Shown one piece after another: positions 37,332-48,938 of a stretch of DNA of 64,000 nt; within the stretch, counting starts at the first letter, position 1; the number at the start of each line of letters is the position of its first letter. The stretch spans positions 62,001 through 126,000 of the forward strand of contig JAAOMT010000543.1 in assembly GCA_016748015.1 (NCBI GenBank), in the 5' to 3' direction. The notes under the pieces were generated by a model, which was given only the letters and a program-made list of their open reading frames with translations, ran no database searches and was not told where the DNA came from. This DNA is from Geosiphon pyriformis. Taxonomy: Eukaryota > Glomeromycota > Glomeromycetes > Archaeosporales > Geosiphonaceae. The position numbers and the translations under genes were made by a program.

Positions 37332-38740
37332 TGTTACTGGAAGATTTTCACACTTTTCAATGCAAAAATTACAACACATACAATGGAAATTAACATCAAA
37401 ATCATACGAAAAAGTTCTACATCATTACACTTAATCAACAAAATTAGCCAGCAATTTGGAAATAAATAATCAGCAATCAATCTAATTACAACAAAAAAAT
37501 ATGGCACGATCCAATAGTTTAACTAAGTTGGATATAAAAAAATCTTGACAAACTAAGAAACACCAATGGAAATGAATGATTGATGCATATAATCAGATAA
37601 CAACAGGTTTTGTTATGCTCCAAAATTCTCATACACCCTTATTAGAACAATCTAACATTCCAGATCTGCAATCAATAGTTAAAAGTAGTTACCAAGAAAT
37701 GTAATCAATTGATCTACTTCTGATTATGTTGATCATAATTACAATTGGTATCATTGATTTACAATCAATGTTCTAGATCCAGCCATCTAAAATCTGATCA
37801 TCTAAATTACTAGCTTTTGGATAAATAACAGGCCAAGTAAGCTCATCATAAATTGATTAATTAAATGTATATAAATAATTGATGTATTTTAAATAGTTAT
37901 AATATAATATGTAGATCTGATGTAATTTAGCTATATATACAGCTCCTTTGTTAGTTCAGAAAAGTATCAGTTTAATACTGAGCCAACTCTTTGCTATAGT
38001 TTTATAGTGAGCAGTTAGTTTTCTCCTCTACTTTTTACACTCTCTCTCCCCTTTCTATGCTCTAAATACTTGTCATTACAATCTCAAATATGTCTTCCCA
38101 TATTTCTTATCACCATTTGGAATCATGTTGTTTATAATCTTTTACTTACTTGTTATCACCATTTTAAGTTGTTCTATTACTTCCGATCTTTTAAATCATG
38201 TGTTATCATCATTTCACATTAAGTCTTGTTTCACCAAACAAGTTGTTAAATATAAAAATAAGTAATAAAGTATCACATTGTTAGAGAGTGGTCTCAAAAA
38301 TAAAAAGTTTAAGCAAAATCTATTTCAGTTATGTTTGACTTTTATAATTTCTTTTATAATTCCTATAACTTTGTTTTCAAAGTGGGCATTTAAACACCAC
38401 ACCCTTTTGACGACTAATTAAAAGAATTCTGGTTACATATTTCTTTGAGTAGTTGGTTTCACTCCTTGTTGCTGATTGCACTTTTGATACATATAAAGAG
38501 ATGTGACTTTTCTTTTCTCTTTTTCAAATACCTAAGACTGGTTCTTGCCCAAAAACAAATAATAATAACAATACTTTCTTTTACTTTTAATAACCTTATT
38601 ATGTATCCCTTTTGCTCTCCCACCTACTGAAATAGTTCATACACTCATGTCAGTAGCATAATCATAGTAATGTGTGTTCTAGGTAAAAGTTATTGTTATT
38701 GCTAAGAAGTTACAAATCCTGTAGCTTTCACCTGATAACA
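37332..38740 (+). repeat. 3' LTR of the LTR-only element
   Basis: Begins TGTTACTGGAAGATTTTCAC and ends TTTCACCTGATAACA. Near-identical to 35771-37190, including the TATA box and AATAAA. Confidence 0.9.
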
Positions 38741-39420
38741 TTGGTTATATTTAATTTCTATTCAGCTCTTTTCAGTTTTTCAAACACTTGTTAAATATAA
38801 TGAAAATAATCATCAAATATTTGTGAAAACATATTGGTATCATCCAAGTAAACTACTATAGATTTCCAAAGTAATCTGGTATAAACAATTTTTATGAGCT
38901 ATTGGAAGGTGGCTGGCATATTGGTTAAGCCAAAAGGCATAATATTAAATTCAAAATTTTCTTTTTTGGTAGTAAAAACAGTTTTTTTTTTATCTTCTGA
39001 GTCATGACTACTTGCTAGTAACCACTGTCTAAATTCAATATGGAAAACTATTTTTTTTCTTCAAAAACATTGAATAGTTTCTGAATTCATAAAGTTGGAT
39101 AATTGTTTTCACAAATTATATTGTTGAGTTTTCTATAATCCACACAAAAATAGACCTTTCTATTTTTTTTCTAGATTAATACCACTGGTAATAATTATAG
39201 ACTTATTGATAATTGAATTAATCTGTTGTTCAACATTCTGTTAATTTTCTGTTAAATGATTTTATGGCTGGCTGGTAGTATTTTGTATGCTTTTTGTTTA
39301 ATTGGTATTGTATCTTCTGTTTTGATTTGGTGTTGGATAATATCAGTTCTGCCAAATTCGTTTTTACTGATAAAAATGTCAATAAAATTATTAAGTAATA
39401 TCTTAAGTTGCATATATTAA
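38741..39420 (-). pseudogene. Gypsy-1 reverse transcriptase, proximal half
   Basis: Minus-strand text includes FVWIIENS(T)I-like residues (FCVDYRKLN in active enzymes), then FEFNIMPFGLTNMPATFQ and the catalytic box VVYLDDTNMFS at about 38830-38853. Both Asp of YLDD are intact. Several stops interrupt it. The domain continues at 35770 after the nested element. Confidence 0.85.
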
Positions 39421-41469
39421 AATAAATCTAAATTTTCCAAGTTTATTTGTTTTAATTGTTTTGATTAAAGCAAATAACACTTTTTCTATCTATATATTGT
39501 TTGTAATGTAATATCCACATATCTACAAAATTGTAAAAAATCTGAAATGGTGTTTGGTAGTTAGTTCTTAACTTTAATGCTTAAGTATTCAATAATAATT
39601 CTTTTAAGTATTTCAATGGGGTCTTTAATTGTATTGTAGATAAGAATTTTGATGTGTTTATAGTTTTTGGCCAATATGTAGAGAATGATAATCCCAATAT
39701 TTTCTGATTTACAAATAGTAGCTTTGATTTCAAAAATCTGAAACTAATTCTTTACTTTTTTTTCTATAACTAATAAGTACTAGTTATATGAAAAAATAAA
39801 AATGAATTGATTAGTGAAAATAATTTCTTTTTTATTAATGGTTTTTTCTTTTGCTATATTAATTGGTACATCTATTTTATCTGTAAATTCGAATCCACTT
39901 ATTTTTTTGCTGTAATTTCTACTTCTTCTCTTTTTTTTACTAAAACTAACTGAGCTATTTTTACCAAAGACAGGAATATTGCCTGTGCTATTTTTTTATT
40001 TGGTTTAATAGTATATTCTTTTTTTAAGTTATTTTGTAGTATTGCAATAATATTTTCTACATATTCTGCATTAATTATTCTTCTTTTAATGTTAATTTTT
40101 TTCTTTGCTAAACTAAATTTAGAGACTAATTAAATTATTGTCATTGCTAGAATTTTTAGTACTATTTTCAAATCTATACTGATGTGCAAATAGAGTTCTA
40201 ATCAGATGACAGTTTTTTCTAAATATTTGAAATTAAATCTTGTATCAGTATTATGTACGCATTCTGGTATAATACTTTTATTATTATTGCTGAACTATTT
40301 TAAATAAAATTGGAACTATTGTTGTTGTTATTATCAAAATCTAAATTGCAATTAAATTTTGATTCCAATTCTGAAATACAGCTGCTAATTGGTTCTTTCT
40401 TTTCAGAAATTGAGTAGATTATTTGTAATAATAGATTGTAAATAAAATCACAATTATTACAGTATTCAAAGTCACTAAGAATTAGACAATACTTACAAAG
40501 TCTGGCATTTAACTGTTCTAAATGCTGTTCTTGCTCTTTTCTAATTGGTGTTAGATTTTGGTAGTGTTTATGAAATTATTCAAAATTATTCTTAATGTCA
40601 TTAAAAATGTCAAAAATTAGGATATATTTAAGTTCAGGAAAAGTTAGTAGGTTATTTTTGATTTCCAGTAGTTTACTGAATGAAACACTTTTAGTTTTGC
40701 ACTTACTATTCTTCATATTTTATGTTCATTATGTGGATAATCTTTCAGATGTTTCATCACTTTTTTCCAAGTGACATTAATTGAAGTCTTTTTTTATATT
40801 CAGCTGTTAATTAAAATTGTATATTAACATAATTTATTGTATGTTTCTTGCCCAAAAATGTCATTCCATATTTTTTTGTTAAGAAGAATTGTTTTACATG
40901 TAAAACAAAGCTTATTGTTTTATTTTCTCTGTTATTTGAGTTGTCCAAAGTGTTTAAGAAAGCATGGTCAACAATAATACTTAATTGCAATCAACTATTT
41001 CTCATTATTGCCACAATATATGTCTATTGTTAACAATTTTTTGTTACAATTGACACATATTAGCTTGGATCAATAATAATTTGTCTAACTTTAGGGTGTA
41101 GTAGTGTATAGAATATAAGTAGAAATAATAGTTTGAAGTTAGTTTTCTTCTTTTTCCTTTCCTTTTTCTTTTTTTCTTAGGTAAGTACTAATAGTAATTT
41201 GTTGTGGTTTTTGTCAGTCCATAAAATTTGGTAGGCTTTTTAAATAGGTTTTTTTTCTTTTTTCTTTAGTTCAATTAGTGGTGTTTAGATGGTGTTGGTT
41301 TTAAAGTAACCACAAATAACAAATATCCGAATTTGCTGATTATTTTAACTAAGCTGTAGTTCTTGAGTGTTCTAGTCAAAAACAGTATTGGTCTTGGACA
41401 ACCAGTCATTACCAACTAGAGCTTAGTATTGGGTGGCTTTTATGAAAAAAATTTTGATGAGTGCTGTGA

Positions 41470-41660
41470 TGCTATTGATTTCAAATAGAAAGTCATCAAT
41501 TTCACCAATGAGTGTTTTTGTTATTTTATTAGCAGTAATAATTCAGATGTTAGCAATTCAATTAACTTGGCAACCTAATTGGTTCATAAGTTGTTGTGTG
41601 ATGATGCTGCTTGCTAAATTACTATCAAAAATTAGCTTAATAGGATGGCTATTAACTTTA
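41470..41660 (-). pseudogene. Gypsy-1 aspartic protease remnant
   Basis: HPIKLIFDSNLASSIIT places the catalytic Asp at 41624-41626, with the usual DSG changed to DSN. QLMNQLGCQV, ITKTLIGEIDDFLFEINSI and IKIFFIKATQY follow, as in gypsy proteases. Two stops lie in frame. The region 39421-41469 between this and RT is unassigned linker-like AT-rich sequence. Confidence 0.8.
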
Positions 41661-42259
41661 GCATTAGTATACATAATAGTAATAAGTTTAGTATTAAGAG
41701 TGGTTTCACTAAAAAGAGGATTAATATCAGTTCTTTGATTTCAAAAGAGAATATTGTAACAAGTGATTTGTCTTCTGTAATAGTTGCTGGTAAGATATTG
41801 TTGTTAATTAAGATATTATTGGATTCTATATTATTAGATAAAACATTTACTGGAATAATCAAGAGACTTAAATAGTCCTAAAAATTCAGGTTTTAGATAT
41901 ACCTAGTTCTTAAACTGTGCTAATGTGATTTTAATAGCTATTGCAATGAATTGAAGATCAGTTGGTATATAATTATTACTGATTTTCAATTTTGTGTGTG
42001 GTTAATTCTCAGTTTTTGGTTTCCAATTGGCACAGTAGTTTGGAGTAATATTTGAATTTGTTGATATTAATAAATAATTTGTGACTATGGCTAATATATT
42101 ACAGATGTTGAAGTTTGATACACTAGAGGTAAGTATATTAATTGTTGCATTATTGAGATTTAATAAGACTAATATTAATCTTAATTTGAATGATAATTCA
42201 GAGTTTGAAACTAATAATCAAAGTTTCTATATTAATTTCCTAATTATTAGTTATTAAGT

Positions 42260-43980
42260 CTAACATAACAATCTATTTTTAAATGTTTTTATTTACTACA
42301 ATAGTAGCAAATACAAGTTTCTTGTTGCTACAATGAATTTGTTGATGATGACATATACAACTGTCTTTGGAAACAATTAGAGTTTTTTTAATTTTCATAT
42401 TGTTATAAAGATTAATAGATAGCTTAATTATTGTTAGTTAAGTATCTCTTAATTTTTTGGTTGATTAAATTACTGAATTGTTTTAGTTTAAAATTTAATT
42501 TAGATGATTCATTCATTATTAAGTTTACAGCTTGAACATGGCTGGCTTCTAATTTAGCTAATTTAAAATCTTTGGCATGTATTACTGTATTCTGTAAAAT
42601 TTTTAAATATAATAGGTATATGCATTACAATAAACTGCTGTATAAGCCATAAATAAATTGGTTTAAAATCTGTAATACTGTAAAGTATTTAGTATTGATT
42701 GCTTGAATTTAGTGCAAATTTTTATGGAAGCATTCTAAGTAAATATTAAATGCTTTATTGTCATCTTGTTTAATTATCATAAAGCTAGTTGCTAAATAAT
42801 TAATTCTATTATTATTGCTCAAATATTATAAAAACTTGGTTTTGAACATGTCAAAGGTAAGAGGTTAATTGATTAAGCTCTAATATTATAAGTTGTCAAT
42901 ATTCTGTAGAAAGTATGAAATTGTTTGAAAAGTTTTAGTGTTATTTCAATTATTGACTGCAATTGCTTTGGTAATGTTGTTTAACTATGCTTAGACATTG
43001 TCTTCTTTGCTGATAAATTTTTCAATTTTGACAATAAGTATATATGCCATTGGTGTTATTATTTGCTATAGTTATAATGATTGTTGCAGTTGTTATTAAA
43101 CAGCAATTGGTGCAATTGGTAGTGAATCAATCACAATTACTAGAAGTAAGTTTTGCTAAATAATAGAAACAGAATTTGGATTGTTTGAGTGTTGCTAAGT
43201 TAAAACAATCAGAATTTGTATTTCCAGATTTTTTAGATTTGGGCTTTGCTTATTATTTTTCCAATTATTGTCTTTTTTTTCTTCAAAGTCAGTTATTTCT
43301 TAAGGACTAGTAGCTCCAAAATTTGGTTGTGGTGATAGTGATTGATGTTTTAATAGCATTGTTAATCATAAATTAAATTCCTTGCTATAAATTTTCAATA
43401 GTTTGGCTTTTTTTTGTTTGTTTTGAAACAGGATTTTTGCTAAGAGTGTTTTCACATTTGTTGTGAACACATTTGCTAATGTTATGTTGATAGTACTTTT
43501 AGGTATATAGTAATATAATAGATTGATTGGTGATTTAACTCTTGGTTTTTTCCAAGTAAGTGGTTGTATCTGCTTTAATATTTTTGCTGGTGTTTGCAAT
43601 TTTTTTTTTTTTTTGTTGGCAAAAGTAATAAAAAATTTTTGTTTAGTGTATTTTTTAATTTTCTTATTTATTTCTATAATTAATAGTGCAAATAAATAAT
43701 TTTGTAGAAGTATAATGCTTTAAAGTAGTTTATTATAGAAATTTTTAAGGACAGATTTTGGATGTTTTTGGCCTTTTAAGTAGTATACAATTTTTTTGTT
43801 AACATAATAATTGAAAACTGATTCTATTGATTAATTATTACTTATCAGTCCGAAATAAATATAATAATATTGGAATAATACTTTTATAAATTCCAAATGG
43901 TTGGTTTCTATTATTTCTAATTTTGTTACTGTTTTGAATATTTGTTGTTAGTGCTAGTTTTCTATTAAATTATACTTTAC
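42260..43980 (-). pseudogene. Gypsy-1 gag remnant with zinc knuckle
   Basis: A 77-codon open piece at 43366-43599 (TPAKILKQIQPLTWKKPRV) matches the start of gag in gypsy-2. At 42268-42309 the minus strand reads CYYCSK(stop)KHLKIDC, a C-X2-C-X4-H-X4-C nucleocapsid knuckle with one stop. The rest is heavily decayed. Confidence 0.75.
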
Positions 43981-43993
43981 AGGAAACACTAAA

Positions 43994-44932
43994 TGTTACA
44001 GATAATTATTTGAAATGTTAATACAAATAACAAACCCATAATTTGGTGTTTAGTAGCTATTAATAATAATAATTTCTAAAAGTTTTTGTAATCTGAAGAT
44101 TTTGGTTGAGTCTTTTGTATAATAAACAGAGATTCAAGTATTGTTTTAGTAGTTTTCTGAAATGTTTATTCCATTAATTTCTGTCTTCAACATAGTGGTC
44201 AGTTTATTCTGGCAGTCATGTCCTTCTGGTAAGCTATTCTTAATTTTATGAGTTTCCTACCTTTATTTCATGAGTTTTTTATCAAACTATCCTTAACATC
44301 AAATTATTTAATGCTTAATTTTTTAATCAATTAATAGACAACAAAGAAAACAAAAAAGAATAAAATAAAAAAAATAAGAAAAAAAAATAAAAAATTAATA
44401 TCCTGTTAATAGCCATAATCAAAAATTATTGGTTTAATGTAATTAAGTATCAGTAATTATCAACATAAAGTATTGATAGTGGAAAAATTGATTAATATTT
44501 TTTAATTAACAATGATAACATGAATTGAAGGGTAATAAGTAATTTTATTAATATTGATAATTTTTACTTTAAGTTATAATATTCTATCTTTTGAAAAAAA
44601 GAGTATTTGGAACAATTAGTTATTTTTAATTTTTTGTCTGAGTTGATTTGAAAGTAAATTCTGTTTTTTTTGCTTTTAATACTCTTGTTATATATATATA
44701 TTTTTTGTTATATAAGATCTTACATATTTGTGAACAATGTGTAATAATTTTTTAAACAATACTCATATTGCTAAGTAATGTACTGTAATTTTCTAACAAT
44801 GCTCCACATTGTTGAACAATATGCTCTACTTCACTAACAATATGCTCACATGCTAATTACTATTTTTTTATTAGTTCATTTTTTTATCTGTTTTTCTTAC
44901 TACTTTTTTTGTACTCTTTTCTATAAATAACA
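43994..44932 (-). repeat. Gypsy-1 5' LTR
   Basis: Starts TGTTACAGATAATTATTT and ends CTATAAATAACA, keeping the TG..CA ends. Being upstream of gag on the minus strand, it is the 5' LTR. The adjoining interior (43993 down) matches the sequence after the gypsy-2 LTR at 63079, which confirms the boundary. Confidence 0.88.
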
Positions 44933-44937
44933 GTGAC

Positions 44938-46560
44938 AAACCTATTATTTATTTCCAACAAAACCAGCGGGAAAGATTTAACATCTAAAAATGAACCAAT
45001 ATTAGAAAAAACCAAAAGTATTACATAAAAAGTAAATTACCAGCAATTTGAGTCCAGGTTTTTTTACTAAATAAACTAGATAAGCAATTGGTATCTGTTT
45101 TTTCTTATATATGTTTACCAAATAAATTTAATTCTAAGAATTGATCATTCTTCTATTGTAATCATTAGAATTTCTACTCACTAAATACATATTAAAAACA
45201 TGACCAAATTGTTTATATTAAGTACAACAGGCCAAAAAAAAACTAGTCCAATGCAAATTTACACTCTTAAAAATTGGAATAAAACCAATAACAGCTTTTT
45301 TAGAAGCTTTATCAGCAAAACAAATTACAGCACATCTGTTACACATATATGAACTTAGATTGTAGTTAATAGAACAAGTTTTTTTATTATATAAAACCAA
45401 TAGATTAAAAAAATTATAAGCACTTGTTCCAACTAAAAAAATATATAGCAAAGTCTGATAATAATTTCTAAACACCTATGTTTGTTTATTGTTAACAGTT
45501 AACATCATGTGTACAGAATTTTTTTCATGAGAACTAACCACTTAGATGCATTAAATTAGCAATATTAAATAATTTAAACTCAATCAAAAGTCTTTTGCTA
45601 TAAACCAATAAATTATATTTTAATTGACACAATTTTACCAAATTTAGAGAAAACTTATTCCACAGCCAATTTGAAAAGATTTACTATAATTTTTTTAACA
45701 ATTATTTTTTAATTTATACAATAGTTTGGTTTCTTAACATCATTATTTACCAAAATTTTTTCACTAATAGTTATTTTTTTAGTTTTATTTAAACTAAATT
45801 CAGAAATAAAAGATAATCTAATAATACTTAAAAATTTTGAGAAAGTTGATGCCTCTTCCAAAACTATTAACACAATAAAAAATCTTTTTTATATTCATTA
45901 ACTTATTATCAACAGTTTTTCTAGGCACAATAAAAGCTCAATATTTAACACAAAAAATTTTGCTAAACCAAAACTTTATTTTTTCTAAAACACATAATCT
46001 GATTAATAAAAACTGTCTGAAATCATTAAACTTAAATAACAGGAGCATTAAAACATTATTATCATTATTTAAATCTATAAAAGACAAAGTTTTTAACAGA
46101 TAACTCAATACATAAGTTTGAATACAGATCTTTCATAATGTTGTATCATTTATATTCTTATTAACCATTAAAGTATTCAAATCCACATAATTAGTTTTTT
46201 TGGCAACTATATTTTTTATATTTTTTATATTTAATAAATTATTGATACTATTAGCTTTACTGCCAATTTTACTTCTCTAAAACACTATAGACTTTTTACC
46301 AAATCTATTAATATCTTCAAGTCTTAAAAAACTAACAGACAAGTTGACCATACTAATGCTTACATTAGGCTTCTTTAACTTATTATAAAACACACTACAG
46401 AAATACACATTTTTTACACACTTTTTTTTGTGTTTAAATGGATTTTTAAACCAGCCAAACTTAAACCAAAATTATTAGCAAAAAAACCCATCAGTTTTAT
46501 TACAACAAAAAAAGATGTATTAGAAGAAATAACTGAAAAAAAACAAAAAAAAATATTATT
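44938..46560 (-). mobile_element. LINE C, 5' portion (ORF1)
   Basis: The minus strand matches ORF1 of LINE A and B from about 46300 downward, e.g. VNNKQT..FRNYYQTLLYIF against the DIDKQTWDSRNRFRALLYTL of LINE A. It ends at 44938, next to gypsy-1, at the point where LINE C resumes at 32022. The upstream limit is approximate, because the 5' leader does not align to LINE A or B. Confidence 0.8.
45218..45475 (-). pseudogene. LINE C ORF1 fragment
   Basis: An 85-codon open piece aligning to ORF1 of LINE A between LLYTLSVGTNAYDLWNFLV and VGLYWSHLSS. The segment just before the zinc knuckle is kept; the knuckle Cys are not seen in this frame. Confidence 0.8.
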
Positions 46561-46968
46561 TTATATATATATATTAAATAAAGTTTTTTATAAATAAAAC
46601 ATAAAGATTTTTTGGTTTTTTGTTTTTTAATTAATTAAATGTTTTTTAAAAGCAAATTTTACAGTATTTTTGGTTTTTTTTAGTTAATATATAGTTAATT
46701 TTTATAAAAAAAAGTTGTTTTATATTTTTTGTATTATAATTTAAATATTTATATAATTGTTATTATTATTATTAAAATATATACAAATATAAATATAATT
46801 ATTTTTTTTATTTTTTTTAAATTAATAATAACAATAATCTAATATAATTGTTTTAATTTAAAAAATATTATAAATTTAAAAATTGATTATTATTTTAATT
46901 TTTTAAATTTAATCAACAATTTAATATAATTAAAACTTTAATAGTAAAAATAATATAAATTTTATAAT
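46561..46968. other. AT-rich spacer
   Basis: Long A/T runs with no recognisable content. The last bases TTTTATAA (46960-46967) recur at 53695-53702 beyond LINE A. Confidence 0.5.
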
Positions 46969-47108
46969 AAAAAAACTTTTTTCTCTCATTCGTTCCAAAT
47001 TTCCAGAAAGAGTCAAAAGTTTTTTGAAAGAAGTTTTTTACCATTCAGTACGATAAATCTAAACCATTTTTTGATTACAAGGCTACTGTTGGCCTTGTTA
47101 TTGCTGTT

Positions 47109-48938
47109 ATGAAGAAGACTATTAAAAGTTCTGGTTCTGAAGATAGTTTCAAGACTATTGCATTGAGGAAGAAGAGGAAAAAAAGTGTATTGGAAGAGTG
47201 TATTGATAATAAAAGACTTGCTAATAAAGCTTCTGGTGCTCATTTATGGAGTTCTGAGGCTGGTGACACTACAGAGTCAGAGAGTATTGACATGGAAGAA
47301 AAGTGCTTGGTTGAAGAAACCAGTGTTGACTATGGTGAAAGTGGTGCTTTTGCAGGAGAAAACTCTGATCAAACACCAAAAGATTTGCATATGAAAACCA
47401 AGAAAGTGTTAGGAAAGCCTCTGAGTGTAATTGATTATGATACTGTCAATGCAGAAGATGATGTGTTGGATGATTTCTTTTTTTTCTCACCCCCTCTTTC
47501 TATCAAGCCATCCATTCAGGTGTCTGTTTGCAAATCTTTCGCTTTGGATATTGATCTTGTGGCCATTACTGAGAAATTCTTTCAGGAAAAATTGAATTTT
47601 ATCAAAAAAAAATTTTCAGGTGTGAATGATTTTGGGGGGGTCTCTACCCCCTCAAAATTTGGTGGTATTATCTGTGTGACTTTTACTTCTGAAAAAGCAA
47701 TAATAGCTGTGGCAAATTTGGCAAATGAGTGTGGTGTTATGGTAAATACTAATTTTAAGTGCTCTGGCTACAATCATATGAATCGGGCAATTGTGCTAAA
47801 AGAGATTTCTGTGGGAACTTCTATTGAGGCTGTGCATGCTGCTGTATCCGAATTTGGGATAATTAAGTTGATCAAAATGCAACTGGTGGGTTTGTGACAA
47901 AAGGCATTTGTTAAATTGGAGAATCAGAATCAGGCTGACCTTTTGGCGTCCATGTGGTCTATTCTCATTGGGAAAGATGCAGTTTGTGTGACCAGGGCTG
48001 ATATTGACAAACAAACATGGGACTCCAGAAACAGATTTAGGGCATTACTCTACACTCTTTCTGTAGGGACAAATGCATATGATTTGTGGAATTTTCTTGT
48101 TTCAGTTGGTGGGAAATCTACTTCTGGACTTGTTCATCCTTTAGTAGGGATATCCTTCATGTGTAATTCTGTCAACTATACTTGTGCATGCTGTGCCACT
48201 GTGTGTTTTGACTCTGAAGAAGATATGAACTGGGCTGTAGCTGTCATGCCAGTTATAAAGGGTGTTGGTCTCTACTGGTCACATTTGTCTTCTCCTATGT
48301 GCTCTGTTTGTGATTCTTTTGGCCATACTTCTTTGTTCTGTAAATCAGTTGGAGTTTCTCCTATTCCCAAGATCAAAAGGACTCCTCTCTCAGCTCATGA
48401 TTGATTTAAATTGGTGAAAATTTATGAAAAAAAATCAGCACCTATCTCCTGCTCTTTGGCTTTTGGTGGAAAAATTTGGGCTTTGGTGGCTGGCTTTTCT
48501 CTTTTAGGTGGTTCTCTTAGCTATAATTCTTAACTTGGTTCCTTAAGAAATGGTAAACCTCTCCTTCCTGTGGTGAACAATTTAGAATCACGTCTAGTTA
48601 ATATTAAAAGCAGTCTTGTTAGCCTCACGGAACAAATTAGAGAGTTGGCTAAGAGGTTGGAGTCATTTGTGCCAGTGGTTTCCCAGTCTAGCCTTGGATG
48701 TCAGCTGCTGGTAACCCCCCCATTACAGAATTAAGAAAAGGATATAGTGATGGAAGTGAGTTCAGATAAAGCCACTAGTGGCAAGACTGCTGCCATTTTG
48801 GGTTCAAATATCTCATCTGAAGTTGTAAAACTGGAAAACATGTTGGAAGATCTCTCTGCTTCAGTCATGAGCCTCTTGGCACACTTGGATGGTTTGGCTT
48901 TGGTGGGTGGTGCTCCTTCTTTACCTCTTTTTCAATGA
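47109..48938 (+). pseudogene. LINE A ORF1 (nucleic-acid-binding, zinc knuckle)
   Basis: One frame of 610 codons from the Met in MKKTIKSSGS to TGA at 48936. It is broken by in-frame stops at 47895, 48402, one near 48529 (TAA) and one near 48732 (TAA). The first two replace TGG in LINE B; the others replace CAG and CAA. The N-terminus is basic and acidic-rich, the middle is an RRM-like LINE ORF1 core (TFTSEKAIIAVANLANECG), and a zinc knuckle CSVCDSFGHTSLFC (C-X2-C-X4-H-X4-C) sits near 48300. Such proteins coat the LINE RNA. No frameshift is present. Confidence 0.85.

Larger units (their letters stand above)
35771..38740 (+). mobile_element. LTR-only retroelement (two 1.4-kb LTRs, 141-bp interior) nested in gypsy-1
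   Basis: Two direct repeats, 35771-37190 (1420 bp) and 37332-38740 (1409 bp), are about 97% alike by eye, with one 12-bp indel near 37090. Each begins TGTTAC and ends (G/A)TAACA. The 141-bp interior has a purine-rich tract GGAGAAAA immediately before the second repeat and encodes nothing. Both outer ends are flanked by TTGG (35767-35770 and 38741-38744). Removing the element and one TTGG rejoins the gypsy-1 RT in frame, which proves the borders. The strand is from the polypurine tract and a TATA box in the LTR. The LTR-to-interior ratio fits neither typical TRIM (short LTRs) nor LARD (long interior) elements. Confidence 0.9.
32029..44932 (-). mobile_element. Gypsy-1: Ty3/gypsy LTR retrotransposon inserted in LINE C
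   Basis: A 12.9-kb unit bounded by two diverged LTRs (32029-32951 and 43994-44932). Internal minus-strand order is gag with a zinc knuckle (about 43.9-42.1 kb), protease (41.66-41.47), reverse transcriptase (39.4-38.74 and 35.77 down), RNase H, integrase (34.8-34.3) and a polypurine tract next to the 3' LTR. Protease-RT-RNase H-integrase order defines Ty3/gypsy. The flanks GTGTA (32023-32027) and GTGAC (44933-44937) may be a decayed 5-bp target duplication. LINE C homology runs straight across the two junctions. The net element without its own insertion (35771-38740) is about 9.9 kb. Many stops make it inactive. Confidence 0.88.

Noticed and set aside
41433-41875. Hydrophobic plus-strand frames that look like membrane proteins
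   Set aside because: They lie antisense to the gypsy-1 protease, whose minus-strand motifs (FDS, IGEIDD) are recognisable. The hydrophobicity comes from AT-rich codons.
32023-44937. Perfect target duplication for gypsy-1
   Set aside because: The flanks GTGTA and GTGAC agree at only three positions; it may be a decayed duplication but is not claimed as exact.
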